From assembly GCA_944372795.1 (NCBI GenBank), contig CALWAF010000016.1, forward strand, positions 1 through 34,603: 34,603 nt of DNA. The letters are read 5' to 3'. Source of the DNA: an uncultured Clostridia bacterium. GTDB taxonomy: Bacteria > Bacillota > Clostridia > Christensenellales > CAG-917. Below the pieces are notes generated by a model. That model was not told where the DNA came from, ran no database searches, and saw only the letters and a list, made by a program, of their open reading frames with translations. Of the stretch, positions 15,925 through 24,618 are shown piece after piece (positions within the stretch are counted from its first letter, which is position 1; every line of letters starts with the position of its first letter). The translations under genes and the position numbers were made by a program.

Positions 15925-16254
15925 TCAGCGCGGGATTCTTCCAAGTTCTTCCGCAAGCGCGCGCAATGCGGGATAAAACCTTACGTCCAAACGATCGAGT
16001 TCGCTGTTGAGCAGCATGCGGCTGTAGTCGGGATGACCGATTTGATCGTTTCCGATGAGAAAATCAGCCGTGCACTCGAGCGCGGTGCACATCCGTTTCA
16101 GCGTTGCGAGGGACACTCCGACCTTGCCGCTCTCGACGTCGGCGAGAAAACGCGGGCTGACGCCGATCAGCTCCGCCAACCTCTCGCGCGTAAGCCCGAT
16201 CGCGTTCCTGCGCAGCCTGGTGCGCTCCCCTACCGTTACCTTGACATCATCCAT
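15925..16254 (-). CDS. XRE-family transcriptional regulator
   Basis: A 109-residue protein with an N-terminal helix-turn-helix of the Cro/CI type: RLRRNAIGLTRERLAELIGVSPRFLADVESGKVGVSLATLKRMCTAL spans residues about 13-60, shown here only by its key positions GLTRERLAELIG and VESGKVGVS. The rest, about 45 residues, is probably a dimerisation helix. AGGCGG precedes the ATG. It diverges from the 1522-residue lipoprotein gene, and a perfect 15-bp palindrome between them (16285-16299) is the likely operator. The C-terminus may be artificially short: a shift of one base near the stop codon opens a natural-looking continuation to 15854. Confidence 0.88.
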   Translation of the reverse strand: MDDVKVTVGERTRLRRNAIGLTRERLAELIGVSPRFLADVESGKVGVSLATLKRMCTALECTADFLIGNDQIGHPDYSRMLLNSELDRLDVRFYPALRALAEELGRIPR

Positions 16255-16284
16255 TTCCGCCTCGCGCGGTCCGCCCGCAAAACA

Positions 16285-16299
16285 TGTAGTGACACTACA
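16285..16299. promoter_or_regulatory. Operator-like palindrome TGTAGTGACACTACA
   Basis: A perfect inverted repeat with 7-bp arms around one central base lies 30 bp upstream of the XRE gene and 55 bp upstream of the -35 box of the divergent lipoprotein gene. Position and symmetry suggest the binding site of the XRE protein; this is inference. Confidence 0.65.
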
Positions 16300-16353
16300 A
16301 GTTTAGTATGAACCACCACTTCCGTAAATGAATAATTACAGCATATAACCACC

Positions 16354-16382
16354 TTGACTTATGATGCGTTACTTCATATAAT
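16354..16382 (+). promoter_or_regulatory. Promoter of the 1522-residue lipoprotein gene
   Basis: TTGACT (16354-16359) and a perfect TATAAT (16377-16382) are spaced by 17 bp, about 42 nt upstream of the ATG at 16424. The flanks are AT-rich. Confidence 0.9.
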
Positions 16383-16423
16383 TATACATATGGAAATCAT
16401 TTGCGAATAAGGAGAAAAGGCTT

Positions 16424-19400
16424 ATGAAACGCAAAATTTCAATCTTGCTGATCGCAATGCTATGTCTGTCGCTGATGTGCGCAACACTTGCGGCATGCAA
16501 CGAAACCGGTCAAGAGGGCTCCGACCCTACTGTCGAAACTCCCGTCGATCCCGGCACGGAAACTCCGGGCACAGGAGATGAACCGAGCGTTGACGACCCG
16601 GAAAATCCCGGCGGTGATGAGCCGGCAGACCAACTCTTCACAGTGCACGATGTATGGCAGCAAGCTGCGGCATATACCCTGTCGGAACGCACCGATGAAG
16701 AGGATGATTCTGCCATGACTATCATCCAAGATTTCGCCAACGATCCTCATCTCCGCGGCGACGTGTTGGCGATCGATGATCCGAACGTGACGGGAATAGG
16801 GTTTTCATACCCCCGCACAATCTCACGACACAACTCTGACGGAACATCGGACGAGCGTCCGGAAGGACTTGTCATCTTAGCCGTTACGAGTTCTGTGGCC
16901 GCTGCGACCGCGCTCTCCGAGCAAACGATCGACACGATCTACACGATTTGCACGTCCTATCTTGGACTTAGTGGCTTTGAGCGGAATGACACCGACGAAT
17001 ACGTCAGCGTTCTCTCCGGAAATCTTGTGTTGATCGCAGAGAACAGTGACATCATAGAACGGTTTATTGCCGCCGAGGTCCCCGCCGACACAGACAAGAC
17101 CGTACGAGATTACATCAGCGAGCCTGCCCCCGAATTTCAATACGGCGATTCAAACACCATATATCTGAGCTTTTTCGGTCCTTACTCAACGGAGTACGTG
17201 ATACAAGTCGAACCGACATTTGCCAACACATCAACCAATTGTTATGTGGGATCTTATCTAATACACTGTCAATATCAAGTTGACTTTGACTCAATTTTTA
17301 GACAGTCCCTCGACTTCTTAAACGAAAATCCCCTCAGCGACAACAGCTATGTGCTAACAAGCGGGAATTACATACGGAGATTTATTGAGACAGTGCCGGG
17401 GGTTGCATATAAACAAGACACAAGTCCCGTCGGACCGCCTATTTACTCATCCGGCGTTTCAAGCAATACTACTCGTTACGAAATAACCGGCTTTTTCTTC
17501 GATGAGAACGCTCCTACGGAGCTGGTCATCCCGAGCGAGATCGATGGAGGCAGCGTCGTTAGCATTTCAGGGCTTCTGAATGCTCCGTACAGCGATTCAT
17601 ATAGCTATCTCGCACGTGCAACAGCCGGCGGAGAAATCATGCAGCCTACGCTCGACTACTTCACATCCGTCACATTGCCCGAGACGCTGACTAGCATCAG
17701 TTCATCTTTCAGAGGCTGCACTGCGGAGATCATCTGGGACGGGACTCCGCGGATCACGACCATCGGGCAATCCGCCTTTTCCGGCTATGCCGGTGAATCC
17801 CTGACCATACCTGCCGGCGTAACAATCATCGGTGATTATGCCTTTGCAAACTGCTCCAACCTGACATCCCTGACCATCCCCGAAGGCGTCCGAAGCATAG
17901 GTGACCGTGCTTTCAGCGGCTGTACAGGGTTGAATTCGATCACAATCCCGAACAATGTAAGCAACATAGGACGCAACGCATTCGAAGACTGCACAGCCGA
18001 AATCGTATGGGACGACGACCCGCAGCTGACCGAGGTCGGTATGTATACCTTCGCAGGATATGACGGTGCGGCTGTCACCATACCGAACAGCGTAACGAGC
18101 ATAGACGCCTACGCTTTCGACGACTGCTCTGCCGAGATCGTGTGGGCGGACGGAGCGTCTGTCGCAACAATACAGAACAACGCCTTCAACGGCTACACGG
18201 GCACATCTCTCACAATACCGTCAAGCGTCAGTCAGATCGCGCTGGACGCTTTCCTCGATTGCTCTGCTCTCACGGAACTCACGTTTGCGAGGGCTGACTA
18301 TTGGCAGCTTGCGTACAGCTCTTACACCTCGACAGAGCCCTCATCTCCCGAAACGATAATCGACACAGTCGACCTCTCTGATCCGTCCGCGAACGCGGAT
18401 ATCATCCGTGAGCTGCTCACCGATATAGAAACAGAGCAAACATATGATGTACAGTTGTGCTATCTCATCCCGTTAAACGGCGCGGGAGCTAACATCGAGA
18501 AGAATTGGTCTCTCGAATACTTCGGATCCGCACTCGGGACATACGCGCTCATGACAGAAAGCACCTATGCCGCACGATCAGCCCAAGGAGAGCTCAATGC
18601 GGCGATAGACTACCCTCAATTCGTTGAAAATATGCTCAGGAGCCAGTTCGGCGAAGAGTATGCAGACACTCCTTATCCCGAGGTCACAGCTTACTCCATA
18701 TTCTATCTGCCCGAAGAGCAAGTGAATATATACGCTTTTATGTTCAGCTCCTATTCAGTGACGAATTCATTGACCATCGAGCAGATCGACATGCTTGCGT
18801 CCATTGCGGAAGATGACGGCTATCAAATGACAGCATTCCGCAACCACGGCAACGCGCTGTTTGTTGCTACAAGCCCGACATATTCTATCGCAACCGATGC
18901 CTTGGCAGAGATCGTGTACTATCTCGACAACTGGTCGGACATTTTAAGCATTCTGCGTCTCAACGGATATGATGATTACTTCATAAGAGTAATGCTGCAA
19001 GGATTCACGTTCACGGCGCCTGATGAGGAATATTACACCAAATATCACCTGTTGTGCGGCGACAGCTCCCCCTTCGGCAGCGGCGATAAGCGTGCGACGT
19101 TTGTAGCGGTACAGCTCCCAATTGCGGAGTATGAGAGGGCGACCGTCGTTGCAGGTGTACACGATGCAAGTGCTTCCGATACCGCGGCTGTGGAGATCCT
19201 GCTTGACGAGTATCTCCCAAATCACACTTCCGACAGCTTCGTCCGCATTGAGGGCGACACTCTCATGGCATACCGCGTCGGCACAGGTTCCTCCCCGGCG
19301 CTCGACACGTTCACGCTTTCATACTCCGCAGGTGTCGGCGGCAGAATAATTGGCGCAACGCAACAAACCGTGCAATATGGCGCGAACGGAACGGAAGTCA

Positions 19401-20992
19401 TCGCCGTTCCAGACGAGGGGTACGAATTCGTGCGCTGGTCTGACGGCGTGACGACCGCAACCCGCACGGACAGCAACGTCACAGCGAATATCACCATCAC
19501 GGCAGAGTTTGCAGTCGATTCTGATTACAAACCTTTTGCCGGCGGTGACGGAACTTTAGAAAATCCATATCAAGTCGACAGCCTTCGTCGTTTGCAAATC
19601 ATGGAGAGGTATCCTAATGCCCACTTCGTGCTGACGGCGGACATCGTGCTGCCCGAAGCGGGAGAAGGCGAGAGCAATTTCACGCCGCTGTTTTCCGATG
19701 AAACCATGTTCGGTGGTACGCTGGACGGACAGGGGCATAAAATCGTGAATCTCACGGTTTACAACACCGAAACATTCTATTCAGGTCTGTTTTCCTGCAT
19801 AAGCGCGTCGGGCAGCGTGACGAACCTCGTCCTGGAAAACACGTCCGTGAGCGGCACCAACTATATAGGCGGCATAGCGGGCTATACGCTGGGCGCCGTC
19901 ACGGACTGCACCGTTTCGGGCAGCATAACTTATATCGGCACAAACAGCAACAAAGTGTTCGCGGGCGGCATAGCCGGTCGTGCGGAAGCAGATGTAGACG
20001 GCTGCGTCACGGACGTGACAATCACGGTCGAAAACGCGCAGGCTGAGACCAACGTCGGCGGCATAGTCGGCTATCTGTCTTACGGCGGCTCGGAAGATCC
20101 AATGATTCTTTCCGCAAGCGGCAGCATTACAGCGTCTGCGTCTGGTGACGTTTATGCCGGTGGACTGATAGGTTATTCAAGCGGAGGACTTTACCTTTCC
20201 GCCAGCCATGCCACGGGGAACGTGACGGGCACAAGCACAAGTGATTATTCTCGCGCCGGTGGGCTGATGGGACATGGCGGTTACCAAACAACCATAATGG
20301 ACAGCTATGCCACGGGGAACGTGACGAGTACGGGCAACAGCGACTCCTACGCCGGCGGGCTGGTGGGAAGCGGCAGCTCAACCGTAACGGACAGCTATGC
20401 CACTGGGAATGTGACGAGCACGGGCACGCGCCACAATGCTTCTTATGCTGGCGGTCTGTTAGGATACAACTATTCCACTGTCACCATAACAGGCTGTAAT
20501 GCAACAGGGGATATAGTAAGCACAAGCGCAGATAATGCCTCTTCTGCAGGCGGCCTAGTGGGATTTTGCAACACCGGTACTATCACGGACAGCTACTTCC
20601 ATGGAAATGTGACGAGTGCGGGAGGTTATTCATCTTATGCCGGCGGCTTGGTTGGAGATGCCTATTCATTGACCGTGCGCAACTCTTATTCCGTGTCGTG
20701 CGTGAACTCAGAGGGTGGTAGCAATATATACATTGGCGGACTTGCGGGATATACTAATGTCTCACTCATACTCGAAAACGCACATTGGTACGGCGGCGAA
20801 GAGACAGCGGCGGAGTATGCCGTGGGCTATTCGAATTCACTCGGCATACCCACGAGCATAGGGAGCACGAGGCACAATTCCGTGGAGGAATTCTACACTC
20901 TTGCGGACGTGCTCAACGCAGGGCGCGAAGAACCCGTATGGGAACACACGGGCGTAAACACTCTGCCCACTCTCATTGCCAAGTCGAACTGA
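16424..20992 (+). CDS. Giant mosaic lipoprotein with BspA-type LRR, InlB-like and GLUG repeats
   Basis: A 1522-residue surface protein. A signal peptide ends in LAAC (Cys25), followed by an acidic Pro-rich linker (about 27-70). Residues about 70-330 and 640-950 are two regions with faint mutual similarity (EQTIDTIYTICTSYLGLSGF against EQIDMLASIAEDDGYQMTAF). Between them, at about 410-630, lie BspA-type leucine-rich repeats with the pattern SLTIPxGVxxIGDxAFxxC. A segment at about 955-1025 resembles the Listeria B-repeat (GYEFVRWSDG). From about 1030 to 1460 there are many GLUG-type repeats (GGLVGSGSSTVTDSYATGNV), some with a 90-bp DNA period. AAGGAG precedes the ATG. Codon and base usage is visibly less GC-rich than in neighbouring genes, suggesting separate ancestry. 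Likely role: adhesion or binding of host or matrix; not proven. Confidence 0.93.
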   Translation: MKRKISILLIAMLCLSLMCATLAACNETGQEGSDPTVETPVDPGTETPGTGDEPSVDDPENPGGDEPADQLFTVHDVWQQAAAYTLSERTDEEDDSAMTIIQDFANDPHLRGDVLAIDDPNVTGIGFSYPRTISRHNSDGTSDERPEGLVILAVTSSVAAATALSEQTIDTIYTICTSYLGLSGFERNDTDEYVSVLSGNLVLIAENSDIIERFIAAEVPADTDKTVRDYISEPAPEFQYGDSNTIYLSFFGPYSTEYVIQVEPTFANTSTNCYVGSYLIHCQYQVDFDSIFRQSLDFLNENPLSDNSYVLTSGNYIRRFIETVPGVAYKQDTSPVGPPIYSSGVSSNTTRYEITGFFFDENAPTELVIPSEIDGGSVVSISGLLNAPYSDSYSYLARATAGGEIMQPTLDYFTSVTLPETLTSISSSFRGCTAEIIWDGTPRITTIGQSAFSGYAGESLTIPAGVTIIGDYAFANCSNLTSLTIPEGVRSIGDRAFSGCTGLNSITIPNNVSNIGRNAFEDCTAEIVWDDDPQLTEVGMYTFAGYDGAAVTIPNSVTSIDAYAFDDCSAEIVWADGASVATIQNNAFNGYTGTSLTIPSSVSQIALDAFLDCSALTELTFARADYWQLAYSSYTSTEPSSPETIIDTVDLSDPSANADIIRELLTDIETEQTYDVQLCYLIPLNGAGANIEKNWSLEYFGSALGTYALMTESTYAARSAQGELNAAIDYPQFVENMLRSQFGEEYADTPYPEVTAYSIFYLPEEQVNIYAFMFSSYSVTNSLTIEQIDMLASIAEDDGYQMTAFRNHGNALFVATSPTYSIATDALAEIVYYLDNWSDILSILRLNGYDDYFIRVMLQGFTFTAPDEEYYTKYHLLCGDSSPFGSGDKRATFVAVQLPIAEYERATVVAGVHDASASDTAAVEILLDEYLPNHTSDSFVRIEGDTLMAYRVGTGSSPALDTFTLSYSAGVGGRIIGATQQTVQYGANGTEVIAVPDEGYEFVRWSDGVTTATRTDSNVTANITITAEFAVDSDYKPFAGGDGTLENPYQVDSLRRLQIMERYPNAHFVLTADIVLPEAGEGESNFTPLFSDETMFGGTLDGQGHKIVNLTVYNTETFYSGLFSCISASGSVTNLVLENTSVSGTNYIGGIAGYTLGAVTDCTVSGSITYIGTNSNKVFAGGIAGRAEADVDGCVTDVTITVENAQAETNVGGIVGYLSYGGSEDPMILSASGSITASASGDVYAGGLIGYSSGGLYLSASHATGNVTGTSTSDYSRAGGLMGHGGYQTTIMDSYATGNVTSTGNSDSYAGGLVGSGSSTVTDSYATGNVTSTGTRHNASYAGGLLGYNYSTVTITGCNATGDIVSTSADNASSAGGLVGFCNTGTITDSYFHGNVTSAGGYSSYAGGLVGDAYSLTVRNSYSVSCVNSEGGSNIYIGGLAGYTNVSLILENAHWYGGEETAAEYAVGYSNSLGIPTSIGSTRHNSVEEFYTLADVLNAGREEPVWEHTGVNTLPTLIAKSN

Positions 20993-21050
20993 ACCCATGA
21001 CAGCACATTATCCGAAAGCTCGGCTCGCCGAAGCCGTCAAATGATTTACA

Positions 21051-21077
21051 CCGCCGCGGGCTCCGCGGCGGTTTTTT
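21051..21077 (+). terminator. Terminator of the giant lipoprotein gene
   Basis: A perfect 9-bp stem CCGCCGCGG with CCGCGGCGG, loop GCT, is followed by TTTTTT. It lies 58 nt after the lipoprotein stop codon and just before the 3' end of the convergent MATE gene. Confidence 0.95.
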
Positions 21078-21095
21078 CGGGAAGAATAAATGGTA

Positions 21096-22427
21096 TCACG
21101 CACGGAGGATGCGTATATATGCCGGGCGGTCGGGGTATCTCTTGAAGCGGCGGCGCAGGGCGTAAAGGAGCGCCATGGCTAGAAGCGCTATCACCACCTG
21201 TGCGAGAGGCAGGGACATCCACACGCCGTCTATCCCCCACGCCTCGGGCAGGGTAAGCACGAAGAGAAGGATGACCGCGACCTCGCCGTAAACGATGGCG
21301 TATGCCGAAGAGTTGCGGTCCATGGAATAAAAATAGGATGCGGTGATCTTGCTCACGGCGGTGAACAGCGCGCTGCCCGCAAAGAAAGGCAGGATGCGGG
21401 CGGATTCCGCCGCCGCGAATTCTCCCGCGCCGAACACGTCCGGGATGACATGACGCAGCCCGAAGAGCAGCGCGAAGCCCACGGCGGCAACGATGAGCGC
21501 CGCGATATAGGCGTAGTTGCGCAGTTTGATGACGCCCGCGCGGTCTCCCTCCCCCTGCACGAAGCTGATGAGTGGCTGTGCGCCGTCGCCTACGCCTTGC
21601 AGCAGCAGAAGGTCGACGCAATAGACGTACATTATGACGGAATAAGCCGCGACGTAAGACGAGTCGCCGTAGACAAAGAGGAACTTGTTGAGGATGATGG
21701 TGATGATCTGCGGGCAAAGCAGCACGCCGAACGGAGAGATGCCCACGCGCGTGATATGCCCGAGCTCCGCGGGCGAAGTGCGGAAGACTCCCCCGCCGAA
21801 TTTTTTCACTTTGAAGAAGAGATAGACCGCGCAGGGCAGCACCGTCACCACCTGACCTATGCCCGTGGCGACCGCCGCGCCGAAGACGCCGTCCGCGAGA
21901 TAGTCCACGAAGAGCCAGTCCAACACTATATTGGTGACAAAGCCCGCCGACATCGCGAACATGGCGCCGAAGGACGAGCCGAAGTTGCGCAGAAGAGGCA
22001 CGCATCCCGTGGAGAAGATCTGCGGTGCGGCGAAACACGCCAGCACGAAGATATAATCGTCGGCATAGGCGTTGACCCTCCCCTCCGCGCCGAAGACGTC
22101 GATGAGATAGGGATGTATGCCCACAAGAAGCGCGGTGACTACGGCGCTCGCCGCAAGGAGATAGATGAGCGTGGAGCCCAGATACCTCTTTTCAGCGCGC
22201 TCGTCGCCGCGCCCGCGTGCGATTGACAGCATGACGGAGCCGCCCATGCCTATGCCCGTGCCGACGGCGTTGATGAACGCTACGAGGGGATACGCCACGT
22301 TGATGGCGGCAAGCCCGTCGTCGCCCACGTTGTTGCCCACGAAAAAACCGTCCACGATGGAGTAAAGCCCCGTGAACGCAAACGCAACCATGGACGGCAG
22401 CACGAACCGCAAAAACTTTTTCAGCAT
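21096..22427 (-). CDS. MATE-family efflux transporter
   Basis: A 443-residue inner-membrane protein with about twelve transmembrane segments in two homologous halves, as expected for the multidrug and toxin extrusion family. Family-like stretches include LPSMVAFAFTGLYSIVDGFF near the start, GMGGSVMLSIARGRGD and, in the second half, QGVGDGAQPLISF. Such proteins export cationic drugs or metabolites using a Na+ or H+ gradient. AGAGGG precedes the ATG. The gene diverges from a MerR-family gene, and its promoter has the 19-bp spacer with a central palindrome that MerR activators use, so it is probably the activated target. The exported compound is unknown. Confidence 0.95.
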   Translation of the reverse strand: MLKKFLRFVLPSMVAFAFTGLYSIVDGFFVGNNVGDDGLAAINVAYPLVAFINAVGTGIGMGGSVMLSIARGRGDERAEKRYLGSTLIYLLAASAVVTALLVGIHPYLIDVFGAEGRVNAYADDYIFVLACFAAPQIFSTGCVPLLRNFGSSFGAMFAMSAGFVTNIVLDWLFVDYLADGVFGAAVATGIGQVVTVLPCAVYLFFKVKKFGGGVFRTSPAELGHITRVGISPFGVLLCPQIITIILNKFLFVYGDSSYVAAYSVIMYVYCVDLLLLQGVGDGAQPLISFVQGEGDRAGVIKLRNYAYIAALIVAAVGFALLFGLRHVIPDVFGAGEFAAAESARILPFFAGSALFTAVSKITASYFYSMDRNSSAYAIVYGEVAVILLFVLTLPEAWGIDGVWMSLPLAQVVIALLAMALLYALRRRFKRYPDRPAYIRILRA

Positions 22428-22448
22428 ATGCCCTCTTTTCGGACAGAC

Positions 22449-22478
22449 GCCGCACCTAGTTCGTACACTCGGTGCGGC
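22449..22478 (-). other. Hairpin in the MATE mRNA leader
   Basis: A perfect 8-bp stem GCCGCACC with GGTGCGGC and a 14-nt loop lies in the roughly 90-nt leader, 21 nt upstream of the MATE ATG. No T-tract follows. It could affect translation or mRNA stability; I do not recognise a riboswitch. Confidence 0.45.
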
Positions 22479-22501
22479 AAGCCTTATCTTTCACAAAAAA
22501 C

Positions 22502-22530
22502 TTGCATTTTTTCCGACTTTCCGATACAGT
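22502..22530 (+). promoter_or_regulatory. Possible promoter of the merR-like gene
   Basis: TTGCAT (22502-22507) and TACAGT (22525-22530) are spaced by 17 bp. Its -10 box overlaps the -10 box of the divergent MATE promoter, so binding at the shared operator could also regulate this gene. Confidence 0.5.
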
Positions 22531-22558
22531 ATAAACATTAAAGTAACTTCAATGTCAA
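22528..22558 (-). promoter_or_regulatory. MerR-type promoter and operator of the MATE gene
   Basis: On the minus strand TTGACA (22558-22553) and TATACT (22533-22528) are separated by 19 bp, two more than optimal. Centred in that spacer is an inverted repeat, ACATTAAAGT-A-ACTTCAATGT (22535-22555), whose arms match at 9 of 10 positions. A stretched spacer with a central dyad is the hallmark of promoters activated by MerR proteins through DNA distortion. Confidence 0.88.
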
Positions 22559-22576
22559 GAAGACGAAAGGAGAAAA

Positions 22577-23311
22577 ATGAAAAAATCCGCAAACGGTCAC
22601 GGACGCATTTCCGAGGCGGCGGAGGCGATGGGAGTCGCCCCGTCGGCGTTGCGCTTCTGGGAGAGCGAGGGGCTCATCAATTTCGAGCGCAACGGCGAGA
22701 ACAACTATCGCGAACCCTCCGCGCAGAATCTCCTTCAACTCTTCGATATTGTCCTTTACCGCAGTTTAGACCTGCCTATCGCGCAGATAAAGTCCTGTTT
22801 CGGCGCAGACAGAAAGAAGCTGCAAGAGATATTCGAGCGCAACGGCGACGCCGTCGCCGAGAAGATCGCAGCCCTCACGAAGACGGGCAGACGCATAGAG
22901 GAACGCAAAGCCGCCCTGCTCAAAACCTTCGAGGCGGAGGCGCGGGGGTTCGACGTCGTGACCATCCTCCATCCCCTCTTCCGCCCTTACGACTACGCCA
23001 ACAAACAGGACGTCGCCCTCGTAATGGAGGACTGCACCGCCTCCGGCATCGTCATCTCGCGGGATATGAAAAGCAGCCGTTTCGTGACCTTCGCGGGAGA
23101 CGTGGAAGCGGCGGGGAGGATAAAGTGCGTCCGCGGGCTGCTGCGCGTGGAAACGGAGACGCAGGCTCCCGTGAACGCGGCAGAGTTCCACCGCTTTGCA
23201 AAAAACCTCGGAGAGAGTGGCGGAGAGATCTTCGGACGCTATCTCATCACCGCCGCCGAAAACGGGGTGCGCACGGATTTTTACGAGGCGTATCTTAAGA
23301 CGGAGGATTGA
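22577..23311 (+). CDS. MerR-family transcriptional regulator with C-terminal effector domain
   Basis: A 244-residue regulator. The N-terminal winged helix covers residues about 9-75 (ISEAAEAMGVAPSALRFWES, then NNYR), followed by a long dimerisation helix at about 78-120. A C-terminal domain of about 120 residues resembles the ligand-sensing domains of BmrR/TipA-like multidrug regulators in size and position, although I see no decisive motif. AGGAG precedes the ATG. It diverges from a MATE exporter whose promoter carries a MerR-type 19-bp spacer and dyad, so it is likely a drug- or metabolite-responsive activator of that pump. Confidence 0.92.
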   Translation: MKKSANGHGRISEAAEAMGVAPSALRFWESEGLINFERNGENNYREPSAQNLLQLFDIVLYRSLDLPIAQIKSCFGADRKKLQEIFERNGDAVAEKIAALTKTGRRIEERKAALLKTFEAEARGFDVVTILHPLFRPYDYANKQDVALVMEDCTASGIVISRDMKSSRFVTFAGDVEAAGRIKCVRGLLRVETETQAPVNAAEFHRFAKNLGESGGEIFGRYLITAAENGVRTDFYEAYLKTED

Positions 23312-23351
23312 ATTTTTTCCGCAGGATTTTTGCTGCCCTCCCCTCGCGCGC

Positions 23352-23380
23352 TTGTGCAAAGAAAAAATTTGTTGTATAAT
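23352..23380 (+). promoter_or_regulatory. Promoter of the GMP synthase gene
   Basis: TTGTGC (23352-23357) and a perfect TATAAT (23375-23380) are spaced by 17 bp, giving a leader of about 55 nt before the ATG at 23442. Confidence 0.82.
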
Positions 23381-23441
23381 CCTTCTGAATTAAATTGCAA
23401 ACGGGCGTCGGCGCGTCGCGCGCCTCGTCACAGGAGGACAA

Positions 23442-24395
23442 ATGGAAAAGAATTTCATCGAAAAGCAAGTTGCCGCCATCCGCGCACAGGTCGGTGACAA
23501 AAAAGTGCTGCTCGGGCTTTCCGGCGGCGTGGACAGCTCGGTGTGCGCCGCGCTCATACACAAGGCGATCGGCAGCAACCTCATCTGCGTCTTCGTCAAT
23601 CACGGGCTGCTGCGCAAGGGCGAGTTCGAGCAGGTGCAGAAGGTCTTCAAGGATCAGTTCGGCATGAACCTCGTGGCAGTCGACGCCGAGGATCGTTTCC
23701 TCGACAAGCTGAAGGGCGTCTCCGACCCCGAAAGAAAGCGCAAGATCATCGGTGAAGAGTTCGTCCGCGTGTTCGAGGAAGAGGCGAAGAAGCTGGGCAA
23801 GGTGGAGTTCCTCGCCCAAGGCACCATCCTCCCCGACATCATCGAGAGCGGCACCGACGGCAAGAACAAGCTGGTCAAGTCCCACCACAACGTGGGCGGT
23901 CTGCCCGAGAACATCGGCTTCGAGGGTCTGGTGGAGCCCGTCCGCGACCTTTACAAATTCGAAGTGCGCGAAGTCGGACGCGAGCTGGGTCTGCCCGATT
24001 TCATCGTCGACCGTCAGCCCTTCCCCGGCCCCGGTCTCGGCGTGAGATGCATAGGCGAGATCACCCGCGAGAAGCTCGCCATCCTGCGTGACGCGGACGC
24101 CATCTTCCGCGAAGAGATCGAAAAGGCGGGGCTCGGCACCAAGGTGTGGCAGTACTTCGCCATCATCAACGACAGCCTCTCCACGGGCGTGGACGCCACG
24201 GGCGGCAGAACGTATGAGCACATGATCGCCCTGCGCGCCATCAACACCCACGACGCAGTCACCGCCGATTGGGTGGAGCTGCCCTACTCCGTGCTGCGCG
24301 CCGCGTCCTCCCGCATCGTGAAGGAGGTCAAGGGCGTCAACCGCGTCGTCTACGACATCACCGCAAAACCCCCTGCCACCATCGAGTGGGAGTGA
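23442..24395 (+). CDS. guaA: GMP synthase, ATP-pyrophosphatase subunit (stand-alone)
   Basis: A 317-residue protein that converts XMP to GMP through an adenylyl-XMP intermediate. It has the PP-loop LSGGVDSSV (25-33), the XMP/ATP-site segments [13 protein letters not shown] and HHNVGGLPE, the segment [12 protein letters not shown] and the C-terminal dimerisation domain ending in KPPATIEWE. Full-length bacterial GuaA has about 510-525 residues, with an N-terminal class I glutamine amidotransferase; that domain is entirely absent, and AGGAGG upstream of the ATG shows the start is real. The enzyme therefore needs a separate amidotransferase subunit, as in archaea, or uses free ammonia. No amidotransferase gene is in the window. 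It is a single-gene unit with its own promoter and terminator. Confidence 0.95.
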   Translation: MEKNFIEKQVAAIRAQVGDKKVLLGLSGGVDSSVCAALIHKAIGSNLICVFVNHGLLRKGEFEQVQKVFKDQFGMNLVAVDAEDRFLDKLKGVSDPERKRKIIGEEFVRVFEEEAKKLGKVEFLAQGTILPDIIESGTDGKNKLVKSHHNVGGLPENIGFEGLVEPVRDLYKFEVREVGRELGLPDFIVDRQPFPGPGLGVRCIGEITREKLAILRDADAIFREEIEKAGLGTKVWQYFAIINDSLSTGVDATGGRTYEHMIALRAINTHDAVTADWVELPYSVLRAASSRIVKEVKGVNRVVYDITAKPPATIEWE

Positions 24396-24414
24396 GCAAA
24401 CGAAACCGACATGC

Positions 24415-24442
24415 AAAACGGACGGCATCAGCCGTCCGTTTT
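24415..24442. terminator. Terminator of guaA
   Basis: A perfect 12-bp inverted repeat, AAAACGGACGGC with GCCGTCCGTTTT around ATCA, lies 20 nt after the guaA stop codon. Confidence 0.92.
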
Positions 24443-24573
24443 CATATCCTCCGCACTTCTTGGCAAAGCTCATTCTCCCGCCCGCGAGCGTCCGTTCCTG
24501 CGGGGGAGGTGCGGACGGCGGCGGGATGGCTCTCGTCCCGCCGATTTTTTCCGACAAATTTAGCGTGATTCCG

Positions 24574-24602
24574 TTGACATCGCGCGCGCGTTTCAATATA
24601 AT
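24574..24602 (+). promoter_or_regulatory. Consensus promoter of the regulator-pot operon
   Basis: Both boxes match the consensus exactly: TTGACA (24574-24579) and TATAAT (24597-24602) with 17 bp between them. Such a strong promoter implies that control is mainly negative, fitting the operator half-sites around it. Confidence 0.95.
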
Positions 24603-24618
24603 TTCTCTCACAACGTGA

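Noticed and set aside
22428..22500. Guanidine (ykkC-type) riboswitch in the MATE leader
   Set aside because: A few short blocks look similar, but the remaining conserved part would fall inside the coding region; the MerR operator explains regulation.
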